DNA of 33,394 bases from Caldisericales bacterium (GTDB taxonomy: Bacteria; Caldisericota; Caldisericia; Caldisericales; Caldisericaceae). The stretch spans positions 1-33,394 of the forward strand of contig WFSP01000010.1 in NCBI GenBank assembly GCA_015485995.1, read 5' to 3'. Numbering within the stretch: position 1 is the stretch's first letter; every line of letters starts with the position of its first letter. The notes beneath the pieces are model-generated. The model saw only the letters and a program-made list of their open reading frames with translations. It did no database searches and was not told the origin of the DNA. The translations under genes were made by a program, and so were the position numbers. This document shows positions 24,130 to 32,898 of the stretch, in pieces.

Positions 24130-24492
24130 TTATTCTGCTGTTCCAAGTGCTTCTTTTGCTTTGTTTATAAGGTCCACAAAAGACTCAACATCATTTACAG
24201 CAAGGTCTGCAAGCATTTTTCTGTCAATTTCAATATTTGCCTTTTTAAGGCCACCAATAAACTTACTGTATGTTAATCCGTATTGTCTTGAGAGTGCATT
24301 TATTCTCACAATCCATAAATTACGGAATTCTCTTTTTCTTTCTCGCCTATGAATATACGAATTTTTCAGCGCATGAATTACTGCCTCATTTGCTACTTTG
24401 AATCTTTTAGACGCGGCACCTCTATAACCTTTAGCTAACTTCAGAATTTTCTTATGCTTTTTTCTGTTTACAACACCCGCTTTTACTCTCAT
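24130..24492 (-). CDS. rplT: 50S ribosomal protein L20
   Basis: A 120-residue early assembly protein of the large subunit. The basic N-terminal extension [25 protein letters not shown] and the globular core [18 protein letters not shown] are typical. It is the last gene of infC-rpmI-rplT. L20 represses this operon in many bacteria by binding its mRNA leader. A terminator follows at 24079-24110. Confidence 0.97.
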   Translation of the reverse strand: MRVKAGVVNRKKHKKILKLAKGYRGAASKRFKVANEAVIHALKNSYIHRRERKREFRNLWIVRINALSRQYGLTYSKFIGGLKKANIEIDRKMLADLAVNDVESFVDLINKAKEALGTAE

Positions 24493-24509
24493 CTACATTC
24501 ACTCTCCTT

Positions 24510-24713
24510 TCACTTCAAATAAGGAAGCAAGGCCTTGATATTTTTAGAATCTTCTTCTTGAACAATTCTTTTTTTAAGTTGCCTTTTCTTTCTTTTCATT
24601 CCTTTTTTTTCAAGATGGTGGCTATGTCCGGCTCCATAAGCGACAATTTTACCGCTTCCGGTTACTTTAAACCTCTTTGCTGCTGATTTCATTGTTCTCA
24701 TCTTTTTTGCCAT
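24510..24713 (-). CDS. rpmI: 50S ribosomal protein L35
   Basis: A 67-residue, strongly basic protein with the family pattern KKMRTMKSAAKRFKVTGSGKI and HSHHLEKKGMKRKRQ-like centre, ending in ALLPYLK. AAAGGAG precedes the ATG within the infC coding sequence. Its first 47 bases overlap the end of infC in another frame. Confidence 0.96.
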   Translation of the reverse strand: MAKKMRTMKSAAKRFKVTGSGKIVAYGAGHSHHLEKKGMKRKKRQLKKRIVQEEDSKNIKALLPYLK

Positions 24714-25260
24714 CTTTATCTCTCCTTTCCTTTAATCTTTTTAAAGTTTCCTTAGTTGGCTCAAAATAAAAAATCAGATTTCTTCCAGAAAGTTTAGGTT
24801 CAGATACCAATGACCCAACGTCTGAAAGAGCACCTACAATTCTCTTTGCTAACTCAAACCCTTTTTCTGTATGAGCCATCTCTCTGCCTCTGAACCAGAT
24901 TTCTACTTTAACTCTATTCCCAGATTCTAAAAACTTGCGAACTTTTTTATTCTTTGTATCCAGATCATTTTTATCTATCTTCAACCTGTATCGCATCTGT
25001 TTCATTTCAACTTTCATCTGCTTTTTCTTAGCCATTTTTTCTTTCTTTGTTCTTTCGTAAATAAATTTACCAAGATCGACAAGCTTACACACAGGGGGAT
25101 TAGCCTTTGGTGTAATTGCAACCAGATCATAACCTCTATCCATCGCTAAATTTAAGGCATCTCGGGAGGTCATTACTCCCATCTGATTTCCTTCTTCATC
25201 AATTACACGTACTTCTCTCCATCTAATCCTTTCGTTTGCAATTACGTCTTTTTCTTTAAT
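24667..25260 (-). CDS. infC: translation initiation factor IF-3, ATT start codon
   Basis: It keeps ribosomal subunits apart and checks start-codon pairing. The N-domain begins KEKDVIANERIRWREVRVID, followed by a lysine-rich linker with KKKQMKVEMKQMRYRL and a C-domain with KVRKFLESGNRVKVEIWFRGREM. I place the start at ATT 25260-25258. GGAGG lies seven bases before it, and the conserved protein starts immediately after. An upstream in-frame ATG would translate the leader hairpin. AUU/AUC/AUA starts are a known self-regulating feature of infC. The result is 197 residues. Confidence 0.93.
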   Translation of the reverse strand: MKEKDVIANERIRWREVRVIDEEGNQMGVMTSRDALNLAMDRGYDLVAITPKANPPVCKLVDLGKFIYERTKKEKMAKKKQMKVEMKQMRYRLKIDKNDLDTKNKKVRKFLESGNRVKVEIWFRGREMAHTEKGFELAKRIVGALSDVGSLVSEPKLSGRNLIFYFEPTKETLKRLKERRDKDGKKDENNEISSKEV

Positions 25261-25284
25261 ATTTCCACCTCCATAAATTAATAT

Positions 25285-25303
25285 AGGTGGCGCGAGGCCA
25301 CCT
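25285..25303 (-). promoter_or_regulatory. hairpin in the infC leader (L20-type leader candidate)
   Basis: AGGTGGC (25285-25291) and GCCACCT (25297-25303) form a 7-bp stem with a five-base loop in the roughly 130-nt leader between the promoter (25398-25425) and the ATT start. L20 leaders often contain such an element. The T-run after it is weak, so translational control is as likely as attenuation. Confidence 0.5.
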
Positions 25304-25397
25304 TTAAGATTAAAATAATTCTCTAAAATAAACCTTTTCGCAGACCTCAATGCCGCTTAAGGTAGGTTAAATACCCTTTTCTCATTTTTTCCATTTT

Positions 25398-25425
25398 ATT
25401 ATACTAATTTTGCAAATTTAATCAA
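25398..25425 (-). promoter_or_regulatory. promoter of infC-rpmI-rplT
   Basis: On the minus strand TTGATT (25420-25425) and TATAAT (25398-25403) are 16 bp apart. The -35 overlaps the last codons and stop of thrS. Confidence 0.75.
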
Positions 25426-27337
25426 TAGTTCGATTTTTAATTTTGCCCAGAATTTCAGTAAGGAAATCTTCAAGTTTCACTGCACCAAGATTACCTTTCT
25501 TTCTCTGCCTTATAGATACAGTTCCATTCTCAGCTTCTCTATTACCTAATACTAATGTGTATGGAATCTTTTCCTTTTCGGAGTCTCTTACTTTAGAATT
25601 CATTTTTTCGCTTCTGCTGTCAAGTTCCACTCTTATGCCATGTTCAAAAAGCAGGTTATACACTTTTTTCGCATAATCCAAATGTGCATCTGCAATAGGA
25701 ATAATCTTTACCTGAACAGGTGCAAGCCAAACAGGGAAAGCACCAGCATACTGTTCAATCAATGTGCCAAAAAATCTTTCCATAGAACCAAGCACAACTC
25801 TGTGCAGCATTATTGGGCGGTGGGCTTTACCGTCTTGCCCGATGTAAGTTACATCAAATCTCTCGGGAAGATTAAAATCGACCTGCACTGTTGGGCCTTG
25901 CCATTCCCGTCCTAATGCGTCCACAAGTTTTACATCAATTTTGGGGCCGTAAAAAACGCCTTCTCCTGGGTCAATTTTATAGGGTAGACCAAGCTTTTCC
26001 ACAGCAATGCGTAAAGAGTTTGTTGCAAGTTCCCAATTTTCCAAACTACCGACGTATTTCTCAGGCCTTGTGGAAAGGTATATATTGTATTTATCAAAAC
26101 CAAACGTTTCAATCATATGCTTTGTAAAATCTAATACCCCTATGATTTCATCTTCTAACTGCTCCGGAGTTACGAAAAGATGTGCGTCGTCTTGCGTAAA
26201 TCCTCTTACACGCAAAAGCCCGTGTAGAACTCCTGATTTTTCATACCGGTAAACTGTGCCGAGTTCCGCATATCTTACGGGTAAGTCTCTATAGCTACGT
26301 GTCTTTGACTTATAAACCATAATATGGAACGGGCAATTCATCGGTTTCAGCATATATTGGCCCTTGTCCACTTCCATCGGAGAAAACATATTTTCTTTGT
26401 AAAAATCCCAATGCCCGGAGATTTTCCACAAATCCACACGTGCAATATGCGGAGTATAGAGAAATTGATAGCCTCTCTTTATGTGCTCATCTTTCCAAAA
26501 ATCTTCAATTACTTTTCTTACCATAGCACCTTTAGGATGCCAAAGTATAAGCCCAGGTCCTATGTTCTCATTTATGCTAAATAAGTCAAGTTCTTTACCA
26601 AGTTTTCTATGGTCACGTTTCTTTGCTTCTTCCAAAAAATTCAAATATTTTTTAAGTTCTTCCTTTGTAGCAAATGCAGCACCATATATCCTTTGCAGCA
26701 TTTTATTTTTTTCATCACCACGCCAATAGGCACCTGCAACAGAAAGAAGTTTAAAATTCCTAAGATATCCTGTGGAAGGGACATGTGGTCCCCCGCAAAG
26801 GTCAGTAAAATCCCCTTGCGTAAACATACTCACAGTGTCATCGGGAATTTCGCTAAGTATTTCTAATTTATATATTTCACCTTTCTCTTTAAAATAATTT
26901 ACAGCCTCCTCTTTGGAAACTAATTTTTTAGAAAAAGGATAATTTACCTTTACAATTTCTTTCATCTCTTTCTCAATTTTTTCTAAATCTTCGGGAACGA
27001 AAGAATGCTCTAAATCAAAATCATAGTAAAAACCATTTTCTATAGCTGGCCCAATTGCAAATTTAACATCCGGAAATAGATGTTTCACTGCTTGTGCCAT
27101 AATATGTGAAGTGCTGTGCCTTAAAATTTCTTCTCCTTCAGGAGAACTGGATTTTATAGGAGATATAACACGACTATCGTTAACCTTATCTGACAAGTTT
27201 AACAATTTGCCATTACATCCTCCTGCGATGATTTCTCTGCTTAACACCCCAAATTCTTCAAATATCTCTTTTACGGAAGTACCTTCTTTGAAAAGATTTT
27301 CCTTATCGTTTACAGTAATCTTAATATTCTCTGGCAT
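25418..27337 (-). CDS. thrS: threonyl-tRNA synthetase
   Basis: It charges tRNA-Thr. The order is a TGS domain (about 1-62), an editing domain with HSTSH (H74, H78), a class II catalytic core with NCPFH, RYAELGTVYRYE and VQVDFNLPERF, and a C-terminal anticodon-binding domain from about 540. The 639 residues are full length. GGAGG precedes the ATG. The gene lies 24 bp after tRNA-Val(GAC) with no terminator seen, so it may be transcribed from the tRNA promoter. I found no T-box in that short gap. Confidence 0.97.
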   Translation of the reverse strand: MPENIKITVNDKENLFKEGTSVKEIFEEFGVLSREIIAGGCNGKLLNLSDKVNDSRVISPIKSSSPEGEEILRHSTSHIMAQAVKHLFPDVKFAIGPAIENGFYYDFDLEHSFVPEDLEKIEKEMKEIVKVNYPFSKKLVSKEEAVNYFKEKGEIYKLEILSEIPDDTVSMFTQGDFTDLCGGPHVPSTGYLRNFKLLSVAGAYWRGDEKNKMLQRIYGAAFATKEELKKYLNFLEEAKKRDHRKLGKELDLFSINENIGPGLILWHPKGAMVRKVIEDFWKDEHIKRGYQFLYTPHIARVDLWKISGHWDFYKENMFSPMEVDKGQYMLKPMNCPFHIMVYKSKTRSYRDLPVRYAELGTVYRYEKSGVLHGLLRVRGFTQDDAHLFVTPEQLEDEIIGVLDFTKHMIETFGFDKYNIYLSTRPEKYVGSLENWELATNSLRIAVEKLGLPYKIDPGEGVFYGPKIDVKLVDALGREWQGPTVQVDFNLPERFDVTYIGQDGKAHRPIMLHRVVLGSMERFFGTLIEQYAGAFPVWLAPVQVKIIPIADAHLDYAKKVYNLLFEHGIRVELDSRSEKMNSKVRDSEKEKIPYTLVLGNREAENGTVSIRQRKKGNLGAVKLEDFLTEILGKIKNRTID

Positions 27338-27361
27338 TTTTCCTCCCTATAAATAGCCTTA

Positions 27362-27436
27362 TGGTGGGCGATAGTGGAATCGGACCACTGACCTCTTCGG
27401 TGTCAACGAAGCGTTCTACCTCTGAACTAACCGCCC
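27362..27436 (-). tRNA. tRNA-Val (GAC)
   Basis: Acceptor GGGCGGT/ATCGCCC, anticodon stem CTTCG/CGAAG with loop TTGACAC, and an encoded CCA at 27362-27364. It stands alone, 24 bp upstream of thrS. Confidence 0.95.
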
Positions 27437-27447
27437 ACGCTTTACTA

Positions 27448-27475
27448 TTTATACAGAATATTTGATTCTTGTCAA
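27448..27475 (-). promoter_or_regulatory. promoter of tRNA-Val (and probably thrS)
   Basis: On the minus strand TTGACA (27470-27475) and TATAAA (27448-27453) are 16 bp apart, starting RNA about 5 bp before the tRNA. Confidence 0.8.
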
Positions 27476-27493
27476 GTATTTCAGGTAAATTTT

Positions 27494-27524
27494 AAAATAA
27501 AAACCCTCCGCGCAAAGCGGAGGG
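27494..27524 (-). terminator. intrinsic terminator of the ABC transporter operon
   Basis: On the minus strand CCCTCCGC and GCGGAGGG (27504-27511 with 27517-27524) form a perfect 8-bp stem with a five-base loop, followed by TTTTTATTTT. It ends the sugar ABC operon just before the tRNA-Val promoter. Confidence 0.9.
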
Positions 27525-27555
27525 TAATTACAACAATTAATTTTGTTAAAGTAGA

Positions 27556-29235
27556 TTAATGCTCGCCAATATTTGCACGAAGTTTTGCAGCAAGTTCCTT
27601 GAGCCCATCTTCAGGGGAGATTTTTCCCAAATAAATTTTTTGGAGCTCTGCTGAAATATCTCTTCTCGAAGGATTCCAGGAAGATATAGGAGGCTCAACA
27701 AGACAGTTAGGAAGCTGATCGTAACCTGCTCTGAGATCGGGATGTTCACTCAGGAAATTCTGAAGGATCGGAAGTTTAAGTGCAGATTTTCTTACAGGAA
27801 GATATCCGGATCCAACTGCCCAACGCGCAGTTTGCATCGGGGAAGTAAACCATTTTACGAATTTCCATGCACCGTTCTGCTGCACTTCTGTAGAATTTGT
27901 GCCAAATATTACAACATTCGTCCCATACATTACAGAATGCTGACCTGCGGGGCCTGCTGGTATCGGAGCTTGCGCAAACTTAAATTTTCCGCTTACAGAT
28001 TTGTTAATATAATACAAACTCGCAACACTTGCAAATACAAATGCACATTTTTGATTACCAAAATCCGTCTGGTAACTATATCTTGTAGTAATATGCATTT
28101 CTCCGCTCTTTACAAGATCGTTGAATTTCTGAAGAGCTATAAGAGCACCTGGTTCTTTTGTGTTAGGTGTTTTATCTACTACGACCTTTCTATAATCTTT
28201 GGAAAGAACTTCTCCACCATATTCGTAAACTCTCGCATACCAGAGGTCAATAGAAGGGGTATAAGACGCTCCCCATTGGCTACCATCAGCTTTGGTAAGA
28301 ATCTTACAGTCTTTATCAAATTCATTCCATGTTTTTGGAGGGGCAGAGATCCCACTCTTCTTAAGCATATCAGCATTGTAGTACATTACAATATTACTCT
28401 TGTTAAAAGGAAGCATCCAGAATTTTCCATCAGGGAGATAGCCATCATTCCACATATTCTTGAAAAAATCTTCTTTTTGGCTCTTTAATAATCCTTCAGC
28501 CCCATTTACAAATTTCTCCATAGGTATAAGATATCCACCCGTTATATACTGAGCTACCCAATTCTCGTATGCCTGCGTAAGTACTGGTGGGTTGCCAGCC
28601 GCAATTGCCGCAATGGTTTTTTGCTGAAGCGGATTGTAACTTGAGAAAGACGTGCCATTAATCTCAATTCTTGGATGTGTTGCGTTAAACTCCTTAATTA
28701 AAGCATTAAGGGTTTTTCCTTGTTGATAATTCATTGCATTCCAGAAAGATACGGCTACTGGTTTCCATTCAGGAGAATACTTAATTGTAACAGACCTTTC
28801 CGTCCCATTCCAACCTACTTCCATTCCGAGAGTTTCTGCAACAAATCTTACAGGAACAACGGTTCTTGAAGTTTTTACAATAATCGTTGGCGCAGCATCA
28901 AGACAAACATCATACCCATTGGCTTGCGCTTTTACATCATCAATTTTGAGGACTGCCACATTTGACCCAAGAGTAATAGTAACGGTCCTATCCTGTGCGT
29001 TCCACTGAACATTTGCTCCCATAGCCTCAGTTACAAATCTAATAGGAACCATTGTTCTGTTGTTCATAATTACAGGTGGCTGATCTAAACCTTTCTCCGC
29101 ACCGTTTACATAAGCTGTCGGCTTACCAATATAAATTTTTACAGTTGTTACATTTTCAGCAGCAGTTCTAGAAAACGGCACAACAACGGTTGCAGCAAGA
29201 AGAACCACAAGAATTAAAGCTAAATACTTTTTCAT
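27556..29235 (-). CDS. ABC-transporter substrate-binding protein fused to a copper-amine-oxidase-like domain
   Basis: The 559-residue protein has a Sec signal peptide (about 1-26, cleavage near RTAA). A copper-amine-oxidase N-terminal-like domain (about 30-155) contains the repeated core RTMVPIRFVTEAMGANVQWN and RTVVPVRFVAETLGMEVGWN. From about 158 it is a family 1 (carbohydrate-type) binding protein, with AVSFWNAMN, EFNATHPRIEI and a C-terminal WKFVKWFTSP. There is no lipobox cysteine, so the extra domain rather than a lipid may hold it at the cell surface (inference). It follows the two permeases, 36 bp downstream. Confidence 0.88.
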   Translation of the reverse strand: MKKYLALILVVLLAATVVVPFSRTAAENVTTVKIYIGKPTAYVNGAEKGLDQPPVIMNNRTMVPIRFVTEAMGANVQWNAQDRTVTITLGSNVAVLKIDDVKAQANGYDVCLDAAPTIIVKTSRTVVPVRFVAETLGMEVGWNGTERSVTIKYSPEWKPVAVSFWNAMNYQQGKTLNALIKEFNATHPRIEINGTSFSSYNPLQQKTIAAIAAGNPPVLTQAYENWVAQYITGGYLIPMEKFVNGAEGLLKSQKEDFFKNMWNDGYLPDGKFWMLPFNKSNIVMYYNADMLKKSGISAPPKTWNEFDKDCKILTKADGSQWGASYTPSIDLWYARVYEYGGEVLSKDYRKVVVDKTPNTKEPGALIALQKFNDLVKSGEMHITTRYSYQTDFGNQKCAFVFASVASLYYINKSVSGKFKFAQAPIPAGPAGQHSVMYGTNVVIFGTNSTEVQQNGAWKFVKWFTSPMQTARWAVGSGYLPVRKSALKLPILQNFLSEHPDLRAGYDQLPNCLVEPPISSWNPSRRDISAELQKIYLGKISPEDGLKELAAKLRANIGEH

Positions 29236-29271
29236 ACTTCACACCTCCTTGTCTTATTTTTAAATTTACTA

Positions 29272-30114
29272 CTAACCTTTCAGTGCACCTCTTGAGAGGC
29301 CTTCAATAAACTGCTTTTGGAATATTAAGAATAAAATTAGCACAGGCATCATTGCCATTGTTGAACTGGCAGTTAAAAGCCCCCATTGGTCACCTTCCTC
29401 GCCTAAATATGAATTCAAAGCTACTTCAAGAGGCCATATATGAGGATTGTTCGTGACAATTAAAGGCCAGAGAAATGCATTCCAGCTGCCAAGAAATACA
29501 AAAAGTGAAAGAGTAAGGACCATCGGGCCAGCCATTGGCACCGCAATCGAAATAAAATATCGACCTATTGAGCATCCATCAACCTGAGCAGCTTCCCAAA
29601 GCTCATTTGGCAGTGTCTTAAAAAACTGCCTCATAAGAAAGATGCCAAATACGCTTACTCCCCAAGGGACAATCATCGCCTGGTACGTATTCAGCCAATT
29701 CAAATTTTTTAGTATCACATAATTCGGAATAAGAAGCATTTCTCCAGGGATCATCATCAAACCGAGAAGGAATAAGAATATTTTGTTTCTTAATGGAAAC
29801 TTTATCTTCGCAAAAGCAAAGCCTGCAAGCGTAGAATTGAATACGGAGAGAATTGTAGTTGTAGTAGCTATAAATAGAGTATTTCCTATATATCGCCACC
29901 ATGAAACTCCAAATGGAGGGTTGGTCCACATATCTACGTAATTTTTGAGATAAAAATCAGGAATAAGCTTCGGCGGAAAGCTAAAAAGAGTTGCCGGTTT
30001 ATCAAGTGAAGAAACAACCATCCAGTAAAAGGGGAAAGCCATTATAATAACTGCGACGCCTAATATAAAATAGGTAAAAAATACAGACCAACGAAATTTA
30101 TCATGATTTTTCAT
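29272..30114 (-). CDS. ABC-transporter permease, MalG/UgpE type
   Basis: The inner-membrane subunit has about six helices and a cytoplasmic EAA loop, ELWEAAQVDGCSIGRYFISIAVP, which contacts the ATPase. I place the start at ATG 30114 (280 residues): GGAGGTGG precedes it and MKNHDKFRW is a typical family N-terminus. An upstream in-frame start would add 27 unrelated residues. It overlaps the first permease by 14 bp. No ATPase gene is in the operon; a shared one elsewhere is common for this family. Confidence 0.92.
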   Translation of the reverse strand: MKNHDKFRWSVFFTYFILGVAVIIMAFPFYWMVVSSLDKPATLFSFPPKLIPDFYLKNYVDMWTNPPFGVSWWRYIGNTLFIATTTTILSVFNSTLAGFAFAKIKFPLRNKIFLFLLGLMMIPGEMLLIPNYVILKNLNWLNTYQAMIVPWGVSVFGIFLMRQFFKTLPNELWEAAQVDGCSIGRYFISIAVPMAGPMVLTLSLFVFLGSWNAFLWPLIVTNNPHIWPLEVALNSYLGEEGDQWGLLTASSTMAMMPVLILFLIFQKQFIEGLSRGALKG

Positions 30115-31060
30115 CTTTCGCCACCTCCCCGCCTTGCTCTCCAGCATAGAACACCTTTTTGCCCGTGAAATGCATATTAATAAGGGTAAGTGCAAAAATG
30201 AAAATAAACAGCATTACAGCAACAGCACTTGCATAGCCTGCACGCCAATCCTGAAAAGCTTTCACGTATAAATAATAACCCATCGTAGTAGTACTATCGT
30301 AAGGACCTCCGCTTGTCATAACAAAAACCGGTGTAAACATTTTGAAGGCCCCAATCATAGATATTATTAATATAAAAAATGTAGTTGGGGAAAGAAGCGG
30401 CCATACAACATGCCGAAATACCCCGTTTGCATTAGCTCCATCAATTTCTGCAGCTTCTTTTAGTTCAGGAGAAACACCCGACAGCCCCGCCATAAATATA
30501 ATTGTGTCAAATCCAATTTCATGCCAAGAAACATAAATGACAATTGCTACAAGCGCAGGAGGAAAGCTTAAGAGCCACTTTACCATTGGAAGGTGAAGCA
30601 TCTTAAAAATCGCATTTATAATTCCATAATCAGATTCATTAAACATCCACATCCATACTATTGATGTAGCAACAAGTGGCGTAACATAGGATATAAAAAT
30701 ACCGAGCCTAAAAAAACTTCTAAAACGGATAGGCTTCATAAGGAGAACTGCTAAAATAAGAGAAACTGTGATTTGCAACGGCACACTCATAGCCACATAT
30801 TCGATAGTAACAATCACCGAATGCCAGAAGGCCGGCGCATAAGGAGAATGGAATAAAAGATTCAAGTAATTTTGAATACCTATAAACTGTTTTGGACCAA
30901 TCATATTCCACTTCAATGTACTGATATAAAATACAAAGATAGAAGGGAATATCGCAAAAATAAGAAGTACCAACGAAGCCGGGGATATAAACAAATATCC
31001 GGTTAATGCTTCCTTTATACGCTTAATTTTTTTTCTTCTAATAGAAATAGCCTCATTCAT
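30101..31060 (-). CDS. ABC-transporter permease, MalF/UgpA type
   Basis: The 319-residue membrane subunit has about six helices, the family start region LFISPASLVLLIFAIFPSIFVFYIS, and the EAA loop ELKEAAEIDGANANGVFRHVVWP. AAAGGAG precedes the ATG. It is the first gene of the operon permease-permease-binding protein. The substrate is probably a sugar or glycoside, by family only. Confidence 0.92.
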   Translation of the reverse strand: MNEAISIRRKKIKRIKEALTGYLFISPASLVLLIFAIFPSIFVFYISTLKWNMIGPKQFIGIQNYLNLLFHSPYAPAFWHSVIVTIEYVAMSVPLQITVSLILAVLLMKPIRFRSFFRLGIFISYVTPLVATSIVWMWMFNESDYGIINAIFKMLHLPMVKWLLSFPPALVAIVIYVSWHEIGFDTIIFMAGLSGVSPELKEAAEIDGANANGVFRHVVWPLLSPTTFFILIISMIGAFKMFTPVFVMTSGGPYDSTTTMGYYLYVKAFQDWRAGYASAVAVMLFIFIFALTLINMHFTGKKVFYAGEQGGEVAKDEKS

Positions 31061-31089
31061 ATTTCTTCTCCTTTATAAATTACAAAAGT

Positions 31090-31120
31090 ATTATATCCCA
31101 TTAACAACATCTTCTGTCAA
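31090..31120 (-). promoter_or_regulatory. likely promoter of the ABC operon
   Basis: On the minus strand TTGACA (31115-31120) and TATAAT (31090-31095) are both good but 19 bp apart, unlike the 16 bp seen elsewhere here. The long spacer suggests it may need an activator. Confidence 0.5.
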
Positions 31121-31154
31121 ATTATTAAAAACGATCAAAGCCTTCATCTATTAG

Positions 31155-32252
31155 CTATCCCATTAATTTATAGGGTGATATTGCTTTATTATACTTCATA
31201 AGCAAATTAGGTTCAAGTCCATTTTCTATTAAAGATTTATACATAGCATTTACAAAAAATTTCTCAGTATCAAAATGTTCCACATCCAAAATATTCACCC
31301 CAATTTCCTTGGCGCGAATAGCAGTATGATAGCCAATATCTCCGGTGATAAACAAATCTACATTGGCATTTCTTACAGAATCGAGAATTGAACTGCCAGC
31401 ACCAGTACATAGCGCAATTTTTTGTACTCTTGTAGTCTCATCACCTATAAAACGAACGTAACGGGCTTGTAACTTTTGCCTAACAAACGAAGCAAAATCA
31501 TTTAAAGAAAATTCCTTATCCATAATACCGACCAGACCTATTCCATTTTTCGTATTAATTGTTTTTAATTCATAAACATCATAAGCAGGATATTCATACG
31601 GGTGAACACTCTTCATAGCACGAAGAATTTTATCTAAAAATCTCTCTGGCACAACCGTTTCTATTTTTACTTCTTCAACAGAGGAACGCTTTCCTCTTCT
31701 ACCAATAAAAGGGTGTGCCCCCTTTAACGGCCTAAATGTTCCTATTCCGGGTATATTAAAAGAAGAATCGCTATAATTACCAATTTTACCTGCACCTGCA
31801 TTAAATAGAGCTTCTCTTATTTTATCCGCATACTCAGCAGGTACATAAACGGCAAATTTGTAGAACTTTTCGGCAGACAGTTGAATGGGTCTTTCCTTCT
31901 TAATTTCCAGCAAGTTACCTACATAGTCATTCAGCCCACCCTCGGCAATGTCAAAATTTGTATGTGCAGCAACAAGATTTATTTTAGATGTAATTGCATC
32001 AAAAAGCACTGGCATATTTTGTTTAACTATTCTCTTAGTGGAAAAAAACAAAATCGGATGATGTGCAAGAATCACATTTGCATTGTTTTCTTTTGCGGCT
32101 TCAACACAACTCTTCGTTACCTCGAGCGATAGAAGGACCTTAGTAACATCCGTATTTAAATCCCCAAATTGCAAACCGCTGTTATCGTAACTTTCTTGTA
32201 AAAAGAAAGGTGAAATATCGTTGACTTTACTTATCAGTTCCTTTAGCTTCAC
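31155..32252 (-). CDS. Nif3-family dinuclear metal-centre protein (YqfO type)
   Basis: The 365-residue protein of the Nif3/YbgI family has metal-binding AHHPILFF (H64, H65), AHTNFD (H97, D101) and a C-terminal ITGDIGYHTA ... VEHFDTEKF. The middle (about 130-240) is the extra CutA/PII-like insert found in YqfO proteins, with HPYEYPAYDVYEL. The biochemical role is unsettled; the annotation as GTP cyclohydrolase is by distant homology only. The start codon is GTG 32252 with AGGAG upstream, overlapping the membrane-protein gene by 26 bp. Confidence 0.9.
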   Translation of the reverse strand: MKLKELISKVNDISPFFLQESYDNSGLQFGDLNTDVTKVLLSLEVTKSCVEAAKENNANVILAHHPILFFSTKRIVKQNMPVLFDAITSKINLVAAHTNFDIAEGGLNDYVGNLLEIKKERPIQLSAEKFYKFAVYVPAEYADKIREALFNAGAGKIGNYSDSSFNIPGIGTFRPLKGAHPFIGRRGKRSSVEEVKIETVVPERFLDKILRAMKSVHPYEYPAYDVYELKTINTKNGIGLVGIMDKEFSLNDFASFVRQKLQARYVRFIGDETTRVQKIALCTGAGSSILDSVRNANVDLFITGDIGYHTAIRAKEIGVNILDVEHFDTEKFFVNAMYKSLIENGLEPNLLMKYNKAISPYKLMG

Positions 32253-32808
32253 TTCGTAAATTCTCCTTTCCTATTCTTCCTACTACACGCCAAGGTAAAA
32301 TCCAGGCAAAAAAACCTATACCGATAGATATGACAGATTTTATTATTCTTTCCATATTTGGATATATGTTCACTTTTGGAATAGGTGGCATTTCACCAGG
32401 GACACTTGGCTTTGACATAGGGATCTTTGAATAATTTACATGAAATATTGCAGAACCAAGAGAAATAAAGGAGAAAGACATAACCATCAAACCTACGAAT
32501 GCAACTGCATAAAAAAAGAAGTTGCCCCAGAAATTCTCATCTAACTGATAAGCTTTACCTTTTAATGTCCCGAGCCTTCCTTCCCGCTTAATAATGGCCC
32601 AGTGAAAGATAAAAATAAACAAGCCAACTGCAACTGCAAAAGCACCGCTCGCAAGTGAAGAAACTCTATACAAAGAATCAGATCTATAAATAATATCTAC
32701 AACAGAATAGGTAGCTGATATCAAGCCGAAAATAACCATAATTATCCCAATGAGGCTTACAATAAACAGATAGATACTTCTTAAAATCTCTGTCTTGTTA
32801 ATTTCCAT
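32227..32808 (-). CDS. four-helix membrane protein of unknown function
   Basis: A 193-residue protein with four hydrophobic segments (about 10-35, 48-73, 93-118, 157-180) and a proline-rich loop with KPSVPGEMPPIPK between the third and fourth. I do not recognise the family. AGGGGG lies before ATG 32808; a GTG one codon upstream is less likely. It precedes and overlaps the Nif3 gene, so they are translated together. No convincing promoter was seen in the 90 bp to tRNA-Arg. Confidence 0.65.
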   Translation of the reverse strand: MEINKTEILRSIYLFIVSLIGIIMVIFGLISATYSVVDIIYRSDSLYRVSSLASGAFAVAVGLFIFIFHWAIIKREGRLGTLKGKAYQLDENFWGNFFFYAVAFVGLMVMSFSFISLGSAIFHVNYSKIPMSKPSVPGEMPPIPKVNIYPNMERIIKSVISIGIGFFAWILPWRVVGRIGKENLRSEAKGTDK

Positions 32809-32898
32809 CACTATCCCCCTATTTATTCGTATTGTACATCTAAAAATAATTCATTTGATAATAGATATGTCACATAGTAATAAAATCCAATAAATAAA

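Noticed and set aside
25261..25350. Longer IF-3 starting upstream at 25350
   Set aside because: The extra 30 residues would be read from the leader hairpin and match no IF-3. The ribosome-binding site sits right before the ATT at 25260.
27338..27361. Possible T-box leader before thrS
   Set aside because: Only 24 bp lie between tRNA-Val and thrS, far too short for a T-box, and no T-box sequence or terminator is present.
27742..28488. A 248-codon plus-strand open frame opposite the binding-protein gene
   Set aside because: It lies wholly antisense to a clear gene with known domains. Its translation is rich in Cys, Arg and Tyr in no family pattern, and it has no ribosome-binding site.
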